In this document: positions 1 through 8,638 of the stretch, in pieces | Numbering within the stretch: position 1 is the stretch's first letter | Layout: every line of letters starts with the position of its first letter | Assembly: GCA_018057455.1 (NCBI GenBank) | Contig: JAGPDT010000013.1 | Span: 8,564-62,191, forward strand | Length of the DNA stretch: 53,628 nucleotides | Reading direction: 5' to 3' | DNA from: Flavobacteriales bacterium | GTDB taxonomy: Bacteria > Bacteroidota > Bacteroidia > Flavobacteriales_F > PHOS-HE28 | The notes under the pieces: model-generated | Told to the model about the DNA's origin: nothing | Databases searched by the model: none | The model's input: the letters and a program-made list of their open reading frames with translations, nothing else | Made by a program: the position numbers and the translations under genes

Positions 1-337
1 CGGTGAAGTGCACCAGGCGGGGTCCGGCTTCCAAGGCGTGTGCCTTCGCGGGATCGGCCTTCCCGTGGCACACCACGGCATCCACAGGGTCGTGCAGGAA
101 TTCCGCCTGTCGCCCATCGATGGCGGGGACCCGGGAGGCATCCGCGATCCACACCAGCGGCTTGCCCAGGCCGGGGAGGGTGGACAGGGCGTCGTCCGGG
201 AAGCCGCTCCGGCTGTCATCGACGTGCTCCACGCCGGCCATGGTGCGCCAAGCCCGGGTGCCCTGGAGCGGCATCGGGCCCTTGCCGCGTAGCGCAGTGC
301 GCCGTGCGGCCAGGTGGGAGTTGGTCTTGCCTTGCAT
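1..337 (-). CDS. MurD C-terminal-domain-like protein, partial (3' end outside window)
   Basis: Open reading frame of at least 112 residues that runs off the left edge without a stop. It begins at ATG 337, 27 bases after the murD stop, in the same direction. No P-loop is present. Residues 35-65 (GVEHVDDSRSG, a short helix, then GKPLVWI) line up in order and spacing with [11 protein letters not shown]...EKPVIWV at residues 318-347 of the adjacent MurD, that is, the C-terminal ligase domain. The NDSK lysine is Arg here and the following GGVDKG turn is lost, so ligase activity is doubtful. In most Bacteroidota the next dcw gene would be ftsW. It could be a degenerate duplication or a stand-alone domain; function unknown. 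Confidence 0.6.
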   Translation of the reverse strand, partial: MQGKTNSHLAARRTALRGKGPMPLQGTRAWRTMAGVEHVDDSRSGFPDDALSTLPGLGKPLVWIADASRVPAIDGRQAEFLHDPVDAVVCHGKADPAKAHALEAGPRLVHFT

Positions 338-364
338 CGTGCCTTGTGCGCCGGTGCACCTGGT

Positions 365-1699
365 TCACAGGGCGCGAACGGCGGCCTTAAACTTGCGGCC
401 GCGGTCCTCGTAGTTCTCGAAGAGGTCGAAGCTGGCGCAGGCCGGGCTCAGCAGCACCACGTCGCCGTTCTCGCTCAGTTCATAGCCCTTGTTCACGGCC
501 TTCTCGGCGGAATCCACATCGGTGATGCCGGCCACGATATCGCCGAAGGCCTGGTGGATCTTGGCATTGTCCACGCCCAGGCAGATGATGGCCTTCACCT
601 TGCGGCGCACCAGGTCGCGCAGTTCGGCGTAGTTGTTCCCTTTGTCCACGCCGCCCATCACCCAGATCACGGGCTTCTCCATGCATTCCAGGGCGAACCA
701 GGCGCTGTTGACATTGGTGGCCTTGGAGTCGTTGATGAACTCCACGCCGTTCACCAGGCCCACGCGTTCCAGGCGGTGCTCCACATTGCGGAAGTCGGAG
801 AGGGCGTCGCGCACCACGTCGTTGCGCACGTCGAGCACACGTGCGGCGATGCTCGCAGCCAAGGAATTGTACACGTTGTGCTTGCCTTGCAGGGCCAGTT
901 CCAGGATGCTCATGGTGAAGGTGGTTTGGTTGGTGTGGATATGGATGTGGTCGTTCTGGAGGAAGCCGCCCTGGTCCATGGGCGTGCGGATGGAGAAGGG
1001 CCAATGGCGGGCCTTCACGGTGTGGCGTTGGAGGCCTTCGCGTGTCCGGGGGTCGTCGGCGCAGTAGATGAAGTGGTCCTCCGGGCCCTGGTTCATGGTG
1101 ATGCGGAACTTGCTGTCCACATAGTTCTCCATGCGGTTGTCGTAGCGGTCCAGGTGGTCCGGCGTGATGTTGGTGAGCACGGCGATGTGCGGCCGGAGGG
1201 TGCGTGTGCCGTCGAGCTGGAAGCTGCTGAGCTCCAGCACCAGGATGTCGTGCCGCTCCTTGGCCACCAGCCCGGCGAAGGAGGTGCCCACGTTGCCGGC
1301 AAGGCCGGCATTGATGCCCGCCTTGCGCAGGATGTGGTGCACCAGCAGGGTGGTGGTGGTCTTGCCGTTGCTGCCGGTGATGCCGATGATGGGCACGTTG
1401 ACGTGCCGGGCGGCGAACTCCACTTCGGCGATCACGGGCACGCCTTTGGCGTGCAAGGCTTTCACCACCGAGGCCGTTTCAGGGATCCCCGGGCTCTTCA
1501 CCACCTCGGCGGCGCCCAAGATCCGGTTCACCGTATGGCCGCCCTGTTCATAGGCGATGCCCGCTTCATCCAGGCGCTGGCTGAAGGCCAGGGGAATGAG
1601 GCCCGCATCGCTCACGAAGGCCGGGATGCCGAGCTTGCGGGCCAACAAGGCCGCGCCCACACCGCTCTCCTGGGCCCCCAGCACCACCAGTTCGTTCAT
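365..1699 (-). CDS. murD: UDP-N-acetylmuramoylalanine--D-glutamate ligase
   Basis: 444 residues, the normal family length. It adds D-glutamate to UDP-MurNAc-L-Ala in the cytoplasm, using ATP. Three domains are visible: an N-terminal Rossmann-like part (about 1-95), the central ATPase domain with P-loop [12 protein letters not shown] (106-117) and Lys197 in YVDSKFRI (the carbamylated-lysine motif), and the C-terminal domain with NDSKATNV (323-330). The start codon overlaps the mraY stop by four bases (ATGA), which suggests translational coupling. It sits late in the dcw cluster in the usual order. Confidence 0.96.
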   Translation of the reverse strand: MNELVVLGAQESGVGAALLARKLGIPAFVSDAGLIPLAFSQRLDEAGIAYEQGGHTVNRILGAAEVVKSPGIPETASVVKALHAKGVPVIAEVEFAARHVNVPIIGITGSNGKTTTTLLVHHILRKAGINAGLAGNVGTSFAGLVAKERHDILVLELSSFQLDGTRTLRPHIAVLTNITPDHLDRYDNRMENYVDSKFRITMNQGPEDHFIYCADDPRTREGLQRHTVKARHWPFSIRTPMDQGGFLQNDHIHIHTNQTTFTMSILELALQGKHNVYNSLAASIAARVLDVRNDVVRDALSDFRNVEHRLERVGLVNGVEFINDSKATNVNSAWFALECMEKPVIWVMGGVDKGNNYAELRDLVRRKVKAIICLGVDNAKIHQAFGDIVAGITDVDSAEKAVNKGYELSENGDVVLLSPACASFDLFENYEDRGRKFKAAVRAL

Positions 1700-2943
1700 C
1701 GCAGTTTCAGGGTTACGAGGGTGAACACCGCGAGCATCACGCCCACAATGAGGAAGCGGGTGACGATCTTGCTCTCGTGGTAGCCGAGCTTCTGGAAGTG
1801 GTGGTGCAGCGGGGCCATCTTGAAGATTCTGCGCCCTTCCCCGTAGCGTTTGCGCGTGTACTTGAACCAGGACACCTGGAGCATCACGCTCAGGTTCTCC
1901 ACCACGAACACGCCGCAGAGCACGGGGATCAGCAGCTCCTTGCGCACCAGGATGGCCAGCGCCGCGATGACGCCGCCAAGCGCCAAGCTTCCGGTATCGC
2001 CCATGAAGACCTGTGCGGGATAGGCGTTGTACCAGAGGAAGCCGATGCAGGCGCCCAGCAAAGCGCCGATGAAGACCACCAGCTCGCCGATGCCCGGGAT
2101 GAACATCACGTTGAGGTACTGCGAGAAGATGATGTTGCCGCCGATGTAGGTGAGCACGCCCAGGGCCAGCACGATGATGGCGCTGGAGCCCGCGGCCAGC
2201 CCGTCGATGCCGTCGGTGATGTTGGCGCCGTTGCTCACGGCGGTGATGATGAAGACCACCACCAGCACGTACAGCACCCAGGTGTACTTGCGGGCCTCGC
2301 GGCCGAAGAGGCCCATCACCGAGGAATAGTTCAGTTCATTGCCCTTCACGAAGGGGATGGTGGTGTTGGGCTGCTTGCGGTCCAGCAAGTAGTGCGTGGT
2401 GCCGTTGTCCTCGGTGAAGGTGCTCACCTCGGTGGGGTCGAACTGTTCGGCGAGCACCTGGGGCACTTCCACCTTGGTGCGGATCGAGGGGTGGAAGTAC
2501 ACGGTGAGGCCCACCACCAGGCCGATGCCCACCTGGCCGATGACCTTGAAGGTGCCGGCCAGCCCGCGCTTGTCCTTCTTGAAGACCTTGATGTAGTCGT
2601 CGATGAACCCGATGGTGCCCAACCAGAGCATGGCGAGCATCATGAGCAGGATGTACACGTTGTCCAGCCGGGCGAAGAGCAGCGTGGGCACGATGGTGGC
2701 GGCAATGATGATGAGGCCGCCCATGGTGGGGGTGCCCTGCTTCTCCACCTGCCCGTGGAGGCCGAGGTCGCGCACGGTCTCGCCCACCTGCTTGCGTTGC
2801 AGCAGGTGGATGATGCCCTTGCCCCACCAGAGGGAGATCATCAGGGAGATGATCAGGGACATGCCCGCGCGGAAGCTGATGTAGCCGAACACGCCACTGC
2901 CCGGGAAGGTGAGCTGGAGACCGTCGATCAGGTGGTACAGCAT
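1696..2943 (-). CDS. mraY: Phospho-N-acetylmuramoyl-pentapeptide transferase (lipid I synthase)
   Basis: 415 residues, an inner-membrane enzyme with about ten membrane segments that transfers phospho-MurNAc-pentapeptide to undecaprenyl phosphate. Signature motifs are present: the Asp pair in [37 protein letters not shown] and HHHFQ near the end. It is longer than the E. coli enzyme (360 residues) because of an extra loop of roughly 50 residues after the [12 protein letters not shown] segment; from memory such an insert is usual in Bacteroidota MraY. Its ATG shares one base with the murE stop (TAATG). Confidence 0.96.
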   Translation of the reverse strand: MLYHLIDGLQLTFPGSGVFGYISFRAGMSLIISLMISLWWGKGIIHLLQRKQVGETVRDLGLHGQVEKQGTPTMGGLIIIAATIVPTLLFARLDNVYILLMMLAMLWLGTIGFIDDYIKVFKKDKRGLAGTFKVIGQVGIGLVVGLTVYFHPSIRTKVEVPQVLAEQFDPTEVSTFTEDNGTTHYLLDRKQPNTTIPFVKGNELNYSSVMGLFGREARKYTWVLYVLVVVFIITAVSNGANITDGIDGLAAGSSAIIVLALGVLTYIGGNIIFSQYLNVMFIPGIGELVVFIGALLGACIGFLWYNAYPAQVFMGDTGSLALGGVIAALAILVRKELLIPVLCGVFVVENLSVMLQVSWFKYTRKRYGEGRRIFKMAPLHHHFQKLGYHESKIVTRFLIVGVMLAVFTLVTLKLR

Positions 2944-4406
2944 TATTTCCGGAGGAGTTCAAGGGTTTCCTTCAGGACCTCCACGTCATTGAAGTGGTGG
3001 CGTACGCCGCGCACCTCCTGGTAGTCCTCATGGCCTTTGCCGGCCACCAGCACCACATCACCGGGAGCGGCGAGGCCCACGGCCTGGCGGATGGCCTCCC
3101 GGCGGTCGGTGTTCACGAACACGCGGGCGAGGTCGGCCGCCAGCAGGCCCTTGCGCATTTCGCCGATGATGTCCATGGGTTCCTCGCTGCGCGGGTTGTC
3201 ATTGGTGAGCACCACGCAGCGGCTCAGGGAGGCGGCAATGGCGGCCATCACCGGGCGCTTGGCCCTGTCGCGATCGCCGCCGCAGCCCACCACGGTGATC
3301 ACGCGGCCGCTGTCGCCGCACACGGCACCAATGGTGCCCAGGACGTTCTTGAGCGCATCGGGCGTGTGCGCATAGTCCACGATGCCGATCACGCCGCCGT
3401 GTCCGCGCACCACTTGGAAGCGGCCGGGGGGCGGCTCCAGGTCGCTGAGGGCGGTGAGCACCTCGATGGGTTGTTGCCCCAGCAACACCGCGGCGCTGTA
3501 CACGGCCAGCAGGTTGCTGGCATTGAACTCGCCCACGAGCCTGGAGTACATGTCGCGCCCGTCGATGTTGAGCTGCAGGCCGGTGAGCTGGTTCTCGATG
3601 ATGCGTGCGCGGTGGTCGGCCATGTTGCGCACGGCGTAGGAGCACTTGGCGGCCTTGGTATTCTGCACCATCACGGCGCCGTGCACATCATCGGCGTTCA
3701 CCAACGCGGAGGCCGCGGCGGGCAAGGCGTCGAAGAAGCCCTTCTTGGCCTGGATGTAGGCATCGAAGGTGCCGTGGTAGTCCAGGTGGTCGTGGGTGAT
3801 GTTGGTGAACACGCCCAGGGCGAAGTGCAGTCCCGCGATGCGTTGCTGCACCACGGCATGGCTGCTTACTTCCATGAAGCAATGGGTGACGCCCTGTGCG
3901 ACCATGTCATCGAACAGCGCGTTGAGGCGCACCGGGTCCGGCGTGGTGTGGGTGGCCGGCACCACCTGGTCCCCGATCCGGATCTCCACGGTGGAGATCA
4001 GCGCGCTCTTGTGGCCCAGCGCGCCGAAGAGCTTGTGCAACAGGGTGGCCACGCTGGTCTTGCCGTTGGTGCCGGTGATGCCGGTGAGCTTGAGCTTGCG
4101 GTCCGGATGCTCGTACAGGTTGCCGGCCATGACGGCCAAGGCGTGGCGGCTGTCGGCCACGCGCACATAGGTCACACCCGCCTTGAATTGGCCGGGCAGG
4201 TCCTCGCAGATGATGGCCGCGGCACCCTGCCCCACGGCCGTGGTGATGTACCGGTGCCCATCGGCCTGGGCGCCCCGAACGGCCACGAAAGCGCAGTTCG
4301 GCCCGGCCTCGCGGCTGTCGAAGGTGATCCGGTCGATCGCGGTGAGGGTATCGCCCACCACTTGTTCCAGCCGGGTGCGGTAGAGGATGTCCTTGAGCGC
4401 TTTCAT
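2943..4406 (-). CDS. murE: UDP-MurNAc-L-alanyl-D-glutamate--2,6-diaminopimelate ligase
   Basis: 487 residues from ATG 4406. That start overlaps the ftsI stop by four bases and gives the [11 protein letters not shown]-terminus; a longer in-frame extension lies inside ftsI and is rejected. P-loop [12 protein letters not shown] is at 109-120. The substrate-specificity loop reads [12 protein letters not shown] is the known signature for meso-diaminopimelate, so a DAP-type (A1-gamma) peptidoglycan is predicted. It is cytoplasmic and acts after MurD. Confidence 0.95.
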   Translation of the reverse strand: MKALKDILYRTRLEQVVGDTLTAIDRITFDSREAGPNCAFVAVRGAQADGHRYITTAVGQGAAAIICEDLPGQFKAGVTYVRVADSRHALAVMAGNLYEHPDRKLKLTGITGTNGKTSVATLLHKLFGALGHKSALISTVEIRIGDQVVPATHTTPDPVRLNALFDDMVAQGVTHCFMEVSSHAVVQQRIAGLHFALGVFTNITHDHLDYHGTFDAYIQAKKGFFDALPAAASALVNADDVHGAVMVQNTKAAKCSYAVRNMADHRARIIENQLTGLQLNIDGRDMYSRLVGEFNASNLLAVYSAAVLLGQQPIEVLTALSDLEPPPGRFQVVRGHGGVIGIVDYAHTPDALKNVLGTIGAVCGDSGRVITVVGCGGDRDRAKRPVMAAIAASLSRCVVLTNDNPRSEEPMDIIGEMRKGLLAADLARVFVNTDRREAIRQAVGLAAPGDVVLVAGKGHEDYQEVRGVRHHFNDVEVLKETLELLRK

Positions 4407-6517
4407 AGGGCGAGTTCCAGGGTTACGGTGGAGCCTTTGAAGCAGCGCGAGCCGGGCGCGGGCGATTGGCGCTTCACCATGCCGCTGCCTGCGAGGCGCA
4501 CGTGCAGGCCGCGGTTCTCGAGGATGAAGAGGGCATCGCGCAGGCCCATGCCCAGTACGTTGGGCATCAGGGCGGCGCCCGCCTCGGGCACGGCCCGCGA
4601 GGTGATCTCCACCACGCTGTCGGTGGCCGTGGTTGAGGCCCACTCGCTTTCACCTTCCACGGTGATGGGCACCTTCAGCCCGTCATAGACGGTGAGCAGG
4701 TCGGTGCGGAGGCCAGCGAAGGACACCGGCGTGCGGAACACGGTGTCGGTGTGCGCCAGCTTGGTCTGCATCTCCAGGCGGTTGCTGTAGATCTTGTCGG
4801 CGATCTCGCGGAACACCGGTCCGGCCACCACGTTGCCGTACACCCCGCGCAGCGTGGGCGAGCTCACCACCACGATGCAGGTGTAGCGCGGCGCATCGGC
4901 GGGGAAGTAGCCCACGAAGGAGGCTTGGTAGCTGATGCCGTTCCTTTTGTAGCCGTCCTTGTCGGCGGCGATCTGCGCGGTGCCGGTCTTGCCCGCGATG
5001 CGGAAGTGAGCGCTGCGCAGGTTGATGGCGGTGCCTGAATCCACCACGCTTTGCAGCACGCCTTTGAGCTGGCCCAAGGTGGCCTCCGAGCAGATACGCT
5101 CCTTGAGGGTCACCGGCGGGAACCGCTCGATGATCTTCCCCTCGCGCGAGATGGCGCTGACGAACTGGGGCTGCACCATGCGCCCGCCGTTGGCCATGGC
5201 GTTGTAGAAGGTGAGGATGCGCAACGGGGTCACGCTCACCTCATAGCCGATGCTCATCCAGGGCAGGCTGGTGCCGCTCCAGAGCTTCTTGTCCTCGGGC
5301 CCGCGCAATACCGGCATGCCCTCGCCGGGCAGGCGGATGCCCAGGGTGCTGCCGAAACCCAGCTCGCGCAGGCCGTGCACGAACTGCTTGGGGTCGCTCC
5401 TGTAGGCTTTGTCGATGGCCTGTGAGATACCCGTGTTGCTGCTTACTTCCAAGGCCTTGCCCAAGGTGATCGTGCCGTAGCCGCCCTCGTGGGAGTCGCG
5501 CATCCAGCGGTCGTAGAAGCGCACCTTGCCGTCCTTGGTGTCCACGGGTTGGTCCAGCGAAACCCGGCCGTCCTCCATGGCCACCATGAGCGCGGCGGTC
5601 TTGAAGGTGCTGCCCGGCTCGGTGCTGGCGCCCACGGCGTAGTTGTAGTCCTCCACGTAGGTGCTGTCGGCCTGTAGGGTGAGGTTGCTGATGGCCTTGA
5701 TGTAGCCGGTCTGCGTCTCCATCACCACCACGCAGCCATGGTGGGCGCCGTTGCGCTTGAGCTGTGTGGCCAGGGCATTGTCGGCCACGTCCTGCAGGTT
5801 CATGTCGATGGTGGTGTGCACATCGCTGCCGGCAATGGGTTCCTGCCCTTCCCCGCCGTCCACGGGCATCCAGATGCCACCGGTGAGGCGGCGTTCCAGG
5901 CGCAGTCCGGAGACACCCTGGAGCCAGGGTCCGTAGCCTGCCTCGATGCCGATGGCCGTGCTGTCCTTCAGCAGGTAGCCCACGGTGCGCAAGGCCAGGC
6001 GGCCGAACGGCCGGATGCGCACCATGTGCTTTTCGGCGATCAGGCCGCTTTTGTTGCGCCCCAGGCGATAGAGGGGCATGCGGCGCAAGGCCTGCAACTG
6101 TTCGTGGTCGCAGCGGCGCTTGACCAGGAAGTAGCGGTCGCCGCGGGCATGCGCGCCAACCAGGCTGCGGCGGTAATCCTGCATGCTTCGGTCGCCGAAG
6201 AGGCGGGCCAGCTGCCAGCTGAGCGAATCCACGTTGGCGTTGAAGAGCGCATCGGTGAGCCCGTCGGCCTGCATGTCCATGCGCACTTCGTACTCGGGCA
6301 CGCTGGTGGCCAGCAGGCGGCCGTCGTCGCTGAAGATGTGCCCACGCTCGGAGCGCACGGTGCGCATGGCAGTGGCCACCTCGGCGGCGCGTGCGCGCCA
6401 TTTCTCGCCTTCAAGCAACTGGATGCTGAAGAGCTTCACGGCGATGGCCGCCCCGAAGAGGATCAGCACCGCGTACACCACGGTGATGCGCAGGCGATAT
6501 GGGGCGGTGCTGTTCAT
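4403..6517 (-). CDS. ftsI: Penicillin-binding protein, FtsI/PBP3-type transpeptidase with PASTA domain
   Basis: 704 residues: one N-terminal membrane anchor (about 10-35), a dimerisation domain, a transpeptidase domain and a C-terminal PASTA-like segment (from about 640, with the VLGMGLRDALFILENRG pattern). The catalytic motifs are STFK (303-306, Ser303 nucleophile), SSN (359-361) and KTG (510-512). It cross-links septal peptidoglycan in the periplasm and is expected to partner FtsW and the FtsL-like protein encoded just upstream. The start overlaps the ftsL stop by four bases. Confidence 0.93.
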   Translation of the reverse strand: MNSTAPYRLRITVVYAVLILFGAAIAVKLFSIQLLEGEKWRARAAEVATAMRTVRSERGHIFSDDGRLLATSVPEYEVRMDMQADGLTDALFNANVDSLSWQLARLFGDRSMQDYRRSLVGAHARGDRYFLVKRRCDHEQLQALRRMPLYRLGRNKSGLIAEKHMVRIRPFGRLALRTVGYLLKDSTAIGIEAGYGPWLQGVSGLRLERRLTGGIWMPVDGGEGQEPIAGSDVHTTIDMNLQDVADNALATQLKRNGAHHGCVVVMETQTGYIKAISNLTLQADSTYVEDYNYAVGASTEPGSTFKTAALMVAMEDGRVSLDQPVDTKDGKVRFYDRWMRDSHEGGYGTITLGKALEVSSNTGISQAIDKAYRSDPKQFVHGLRELGFGSTLGIRLPGEGMPVLRGPEDKKLWSGTSLPWMSIGYEVSVTPLRILTFYNAMANGGRMVQPQFVSAISREGKIIERFPPVTLKERICSEATLGQLKGVLQSVVDSGTAINLRSAHFRIAGKTGTAQIAADKDGYKRNGISYQASFVGYFPADAPRYTCIVVVSSPTLRGVYGNVVAGPVFREIADKIYSNRLEMQTKLAHTDTVFRTPVSFAGLRTDLLTVYDGLKVPITVEGESEWASTTATDSVVEITSRAVPEAGAALMPNVLGMGLRDALFILENRGLHVRLAGSGMVKRQSPAPGSRCFKGSTVTLELAL

Positions 6518-6921
6518 TCGGCGGCACGCAGGGCTTCGAGTTCCTCCTTCTCAATGGTGATGCGCATGGGCGGCACACGGCTTTCGCGCAGCCCGATGCC
6601 GCTGATGTCATCGGCCACCTGGCTTTGGCGCTCGGTGCGCTCCAGGAGGCTGCGCACGGTGATGTACTCCGAGCGCATCTCCTTGAGCTCGCTGCTGGTG
6701 CGGTCCAGGTCGCGCACGGTGCGTTCGGTCCAGTAGCCGTAGCCGATGTAGAAGAGCATGAGCCCGGCCACGAACAGCAGGAAGGGCATGTTGGCCAATA
6801 CTTTTTCCTTGGTGAGGAAGGTGCCGTTGAGCACGTTCACCAGGCCGCGTGAGAAGGTGCGGCCGTGTGCGGCGGCGGTGCGTGCCACGGGTTCGGCGGG
6901 CGTTTCCTTGCGCTTGTTCAT
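6514..6921 (-). CDS. ftsL: FtsL-like cell division membrane protein
   Basis: 135 residues with a basic cytoplasmic N-terminus of about 44 residues, one membrane helix (MPFLLFVAGLMLFYIGYGYW, about 45-64) and a periplasmic coiled-coil (about 68-105). That topology, the size and the position between rsmH and ftsI identify the FtsL-like divisome protein of Bacteroidota; sequence conservation in this family is low, so the call rests mainly on context. Its start overlaps the rsmH stop by four bases. Confidence 0.8.
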   Translation of the reverse strand: MNKRKETPAEPVARTAAAHGRTFSRGLVNVLNGTFLTKEKVLANMPFLLFVAGLMLFYIGYGYWTERTVRDLDRTSSELKEMRSEYITVRSLLERTERQSQVADDISGIGLRESRVPPMRITIEKEELEALRAAE

Positions 6922-7832
6922 AGCCGTGTTGCCGTTCTCATCCGTGCGCTGCGCGCCCGGGGGTTGCCCTGCATCTCCGCTTCGGAGGCCTGCACCGCCT
7001 TGGCGCCCACGGGGCTGAAGGGCCGCAGGCTGTTGCCGTAGGCGTCCTTCTCCTCCCGCCCTTCCAGGCTGCCGCTCTTGATCCAGTTCTTCACCAGGCG
7101 GTCTTCCAAGCTGTGGTAGCTCATCACCACCAGGCGGCCGCCGGGCCTGATCACATCCGGGGTGGCCAGCAGCAGGTGCTCCAAGGCGCCCAGTTCATCG
7201 TTCACCGCGATGCGCAGGGCTTGGAACACTTGGGCCAAGAAGCCGTGCTCTTCGCCCCGGCGGGCCAGCGGCCGCAGCAGCTCCACCAGTTCGCCCGTGG
7301 TACGCACCCCGCGCTGGTTGCGGGCGGTGACGATGGCGCGTGCCGCTTTGCGGCCCTGGGCCACCTCGCCGTATTTGTACAGCAGATCGGCCAAGGCTTG
7401 CTCGTCGCTGCCGTTGAGGATGTCGGCCGCGGTGCGCCGGGCGGCGCGGTCCATGCGCATGTCCAAGGGCGCATCGAAGCGGAAGCTGAAGCCGCGCTCG
7501 GCGGTATCGAACTGGTGGCTGCTTACGCCCAGGTCGGCCAGCAGGCCGTCCACCGGCACTTTGCCCAGGAAGCGGAGGTGGTTGGCGATCCAGCGGAAAT
7601 CGGACGCCACCAAGGTGAAGCGCGGGTCGTGGACCGCATTGCGGCGCGCATCGGCATCCCGGTCGAAGGCCACCAGTGCGCCATTGGGCCCCAGCTGTTC
7701 CAGGATGGCGCGGCTGTGCCCGCCGCCGCCGAAGGTCACATCCACATAAATGCCGTCAGGCTTGATGGCGAGCGCCTCAATGCACTCCTGGAGAAGCACC
7801 GGCTCATGATATGGGGCCCGGGGCGTCGTCAT
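6918..7832 (-). CDS. rsmH: 16S rRNA (cytosine1402-N4)-methyltransferase
   Basis: 304 residues, the family length. It uses S-adenosylmethionine to N4-methylate C1402 in the 16S rRNA P-site. The N-terminal YHEPVLLQECIEAL motif and the SAM-binding VDVTFGGGGHS loop (about 31-41) are intact, as are LADLGVSSHQFD, the RMD segment and SYHSLEDR near the C-terminus. ATG 7832 lies 29 bases inside the mraZ reading frame, an overlap that keeps the full EPVLL motif and is common in this cluster. Confidence 0.95.
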   Translation of the reverse strand: MTTPRAPYHEPVLLQECIEALAIKPDGIYVDVTFGGGGHSRAILEQLGPNGALVAFDRDADARRNAVHDPRFTLVASDFRWIANHLRFLGKVPVDGLLADLGVSSHQFDTAERGFSFRFDAPLDMRMDRAARRTAADILNGSDEQALADLLYKYGEVAQGRKAARAIVTARNQRGVRTTGELVELLRPLARRGEEHGFLAQVFQALRIAVNDELGALEHLLLATPDVIRPGGRLVVMSYHSLEDRLVKNWIKSGSLEGREEKDAYGNSLRPFSPVGAKAVQASEAEMQGNPRARSARMRTATRL

Positions 7833-8280
7833 TGCCCAGGCTGCCCATGACTTCCTCGGCCAATGCGGAGAGGTCCACCTTCTCGCGACGCATGCGGGCG
7901 TAGCCGTCCTTGCTCCACACCTCCACCCGGTCGCCCAGGCAGATGAGCTTGAGGTCCTTGCCCAATTTGGGGTCGTCCATCAACGGCTTGGGCAGCAACA
8001 AACGGCCGCTGCCGTCCAGCTCCAGGTGCGTGGCACCCGAGGTGAACCGCCGGATGAACTCCATGTTCTTCTCCACGAAGCGGTTGAGCCGGCCCAACAT
8101 GCGGCTGGTCTGCTCCCACACCTGGTGCGGGTAGAGCACCAAACAGGGGCGGAACACGTCGCGGTTGACCACGAAGCCCTTGGGGAGCGATTCCGCCAGC
8201 TGCTTCTTCAGCGCGGACGGCAGCACCAAACGCCCTTTGGCGTCCAGCCGCACATCGTATTCGCCGAGCAGGTTGAGCAT
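7804..8280 (-). CDS. mraZ: Transcriptional regulator MraZ
   Basis: 158 residues with the two SpoVT-AbrB-like repeats of MraZ: the first at about 5-50 with YDVRLDAKGRLVLPSALK, the second at about 85-130 with LDGSGRLLLPKPL. MraZ forms a ring that binds TGGGN direct repeats in front of its own operon and represses the dcw genes in E. coli. It is the first gene of the cluster, with a clear Bacteroidota promoter 90-125 bases upstream and TGGGN-type elements on either side of that promoter. Confidence 0.93.
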   Translation of the reverse strand: MLNLLGEYDVRLDAKGRLVLPSALKKQLAESLPKGFVVNRDVFRPCLVLYPHQVWEQTSRMLGRLNRFVEKNMEFIRRFTSGATHLELDGSGRLLLPKPLMDDPKLGKDLKLICLGDRVEVWSKDGYARMRREKVDLSALAEEVMGSLGNDDAPGPIS

Positions 8281-8323
8281 GAATGTTCATCGGGGCGTCG
8301 TGGCTGCGAAAGTAGGCCTGTTG

Positions 8324-8348
8324 CCCCACTCTCCTCCCCTTAACCCCA
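8324..8348 (-). promoter_or_regulatory. mraZ: Paired TGGGG elements in the mraZ leader (possible MraZ sites)
   Basis: On the minus strand TGGGG occurs at 8348-8344 and again at 8328-8324, exactly 20 bases apart, with a G-rich stretch between. MraZ of E. coli binds TGGGN repeats on a 10-base period. The middle copy is not in register, so this is only a candidate. It lies just downstream of the predicted transcription start. Confidence 0.3.
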
Positions 8349-8371
8349 CTTTGTTCAAAACTATTGCCCCG

Positions 8372-8403
8372 CAAACATAGATCATGTCCGCATGCTCATC
8401 AAA
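8372..8403 (-). promoter_or_regulatory. Bacteroidota-type promoter of the mraZ-dcw operon
   Basis: Read on the minus strand: TTTG (8403-8400), a 20-base spacer, then TATGTTTG (8379-8372), a perfect TAnnTTTG -7 box. Both boxes and the spacer fit the published Bacteroidota consensus (TTG, 17-23 bases, TAnnTTTG). Transcription would start near 8365, giving a leader of about 85 bases before mraZ. Confidence 0.75.
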
Positions 8404-8433
8404 TAATTCAGAATTGTCAAGCAATTTCAGTGG

Positions 8434-8448
8434 TGGGTGAATGTGGGA
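8434..8448 (+). promoter_or_regulatory. Candidate MraZ box, TGGGN-N5-TGGGN
   Basis: TGGGT (8434-8438), five bases, TGGGA (8444-8448): two copies on the exact 10-base period known for MraZ operators. The repeats read on the plus strand, opposite to mraZ, and lie about 30 bases upstream of the mraZ -33 box. Binding by MraZ is inferred. Confidence 0.4.
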
Positions 8449-8621
8449 GAAAAATTCAAACCCCGGGTTTTCCACACCCCTGCCCTGCGCCCAGGAACCT
8501 TCGGGGACCGTTGCTGCACAAGCCTTTCCCCACTTGCGCCACCTTCCGCCCCCGGCTCACCGGCACAGCCCGTCCGCGTGCCTGTGGACCGGGCCGGTGT
8601 GGCCCCCACGCTGCTTCCCCA

Positions 8622-8630
8622 TTACTTTGG
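8622..8630 (+). promoter_or_regulatory. Possible -7 box for the UbiA/DprE operon
   Basis: TTACTTTGG sits 8 bases before ATG 8639; TTACTTTG differs from TAnnTTTG at one base. The same sequence type precedes many genes of this window. No convincing TTG -33 element was seen, so the promoter is tentative. It also favours the 8639 start. Confidence 0.4.
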
Positions 8631-8638
8631 TTCTTCGG

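Larger units (their letters stand above)
8281..8638. other. Divergent intergenic region between mraZ and the arabinan-donor operon
   Basis: 358 bases without a gene. It holds the minus-strand mraZ promoter, two sets of TGGGN-type repeats and, at the right end, the -7-like box of the UbiA-family gene. Between about 8450 and 8620 I see only GC-rich sequence with no gene, repeat array or convincing hairpin. A longer plus-strand frame from 8441 joins the UbiA gene but has no family resemblance and is not counted. Confidence 0.6.

Noticed and set aside
314-4688. Long plus-strand ORFs (489, 415 and 564 residues) opposite murD, mraY and murE
   Set aside because: Antisense shadows of GC-rich genes; compositions rich in His, Gly, Ala and Val, no motifs, while the minus-strand genes are certain.
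8441-8638. N-terminal extension of the UbiA-family protein from ATG 8441
   Set aside because: Pro/Cys-rich non-conserved text, and the -7-like box at 8622-8630 would lie inside the coding region.
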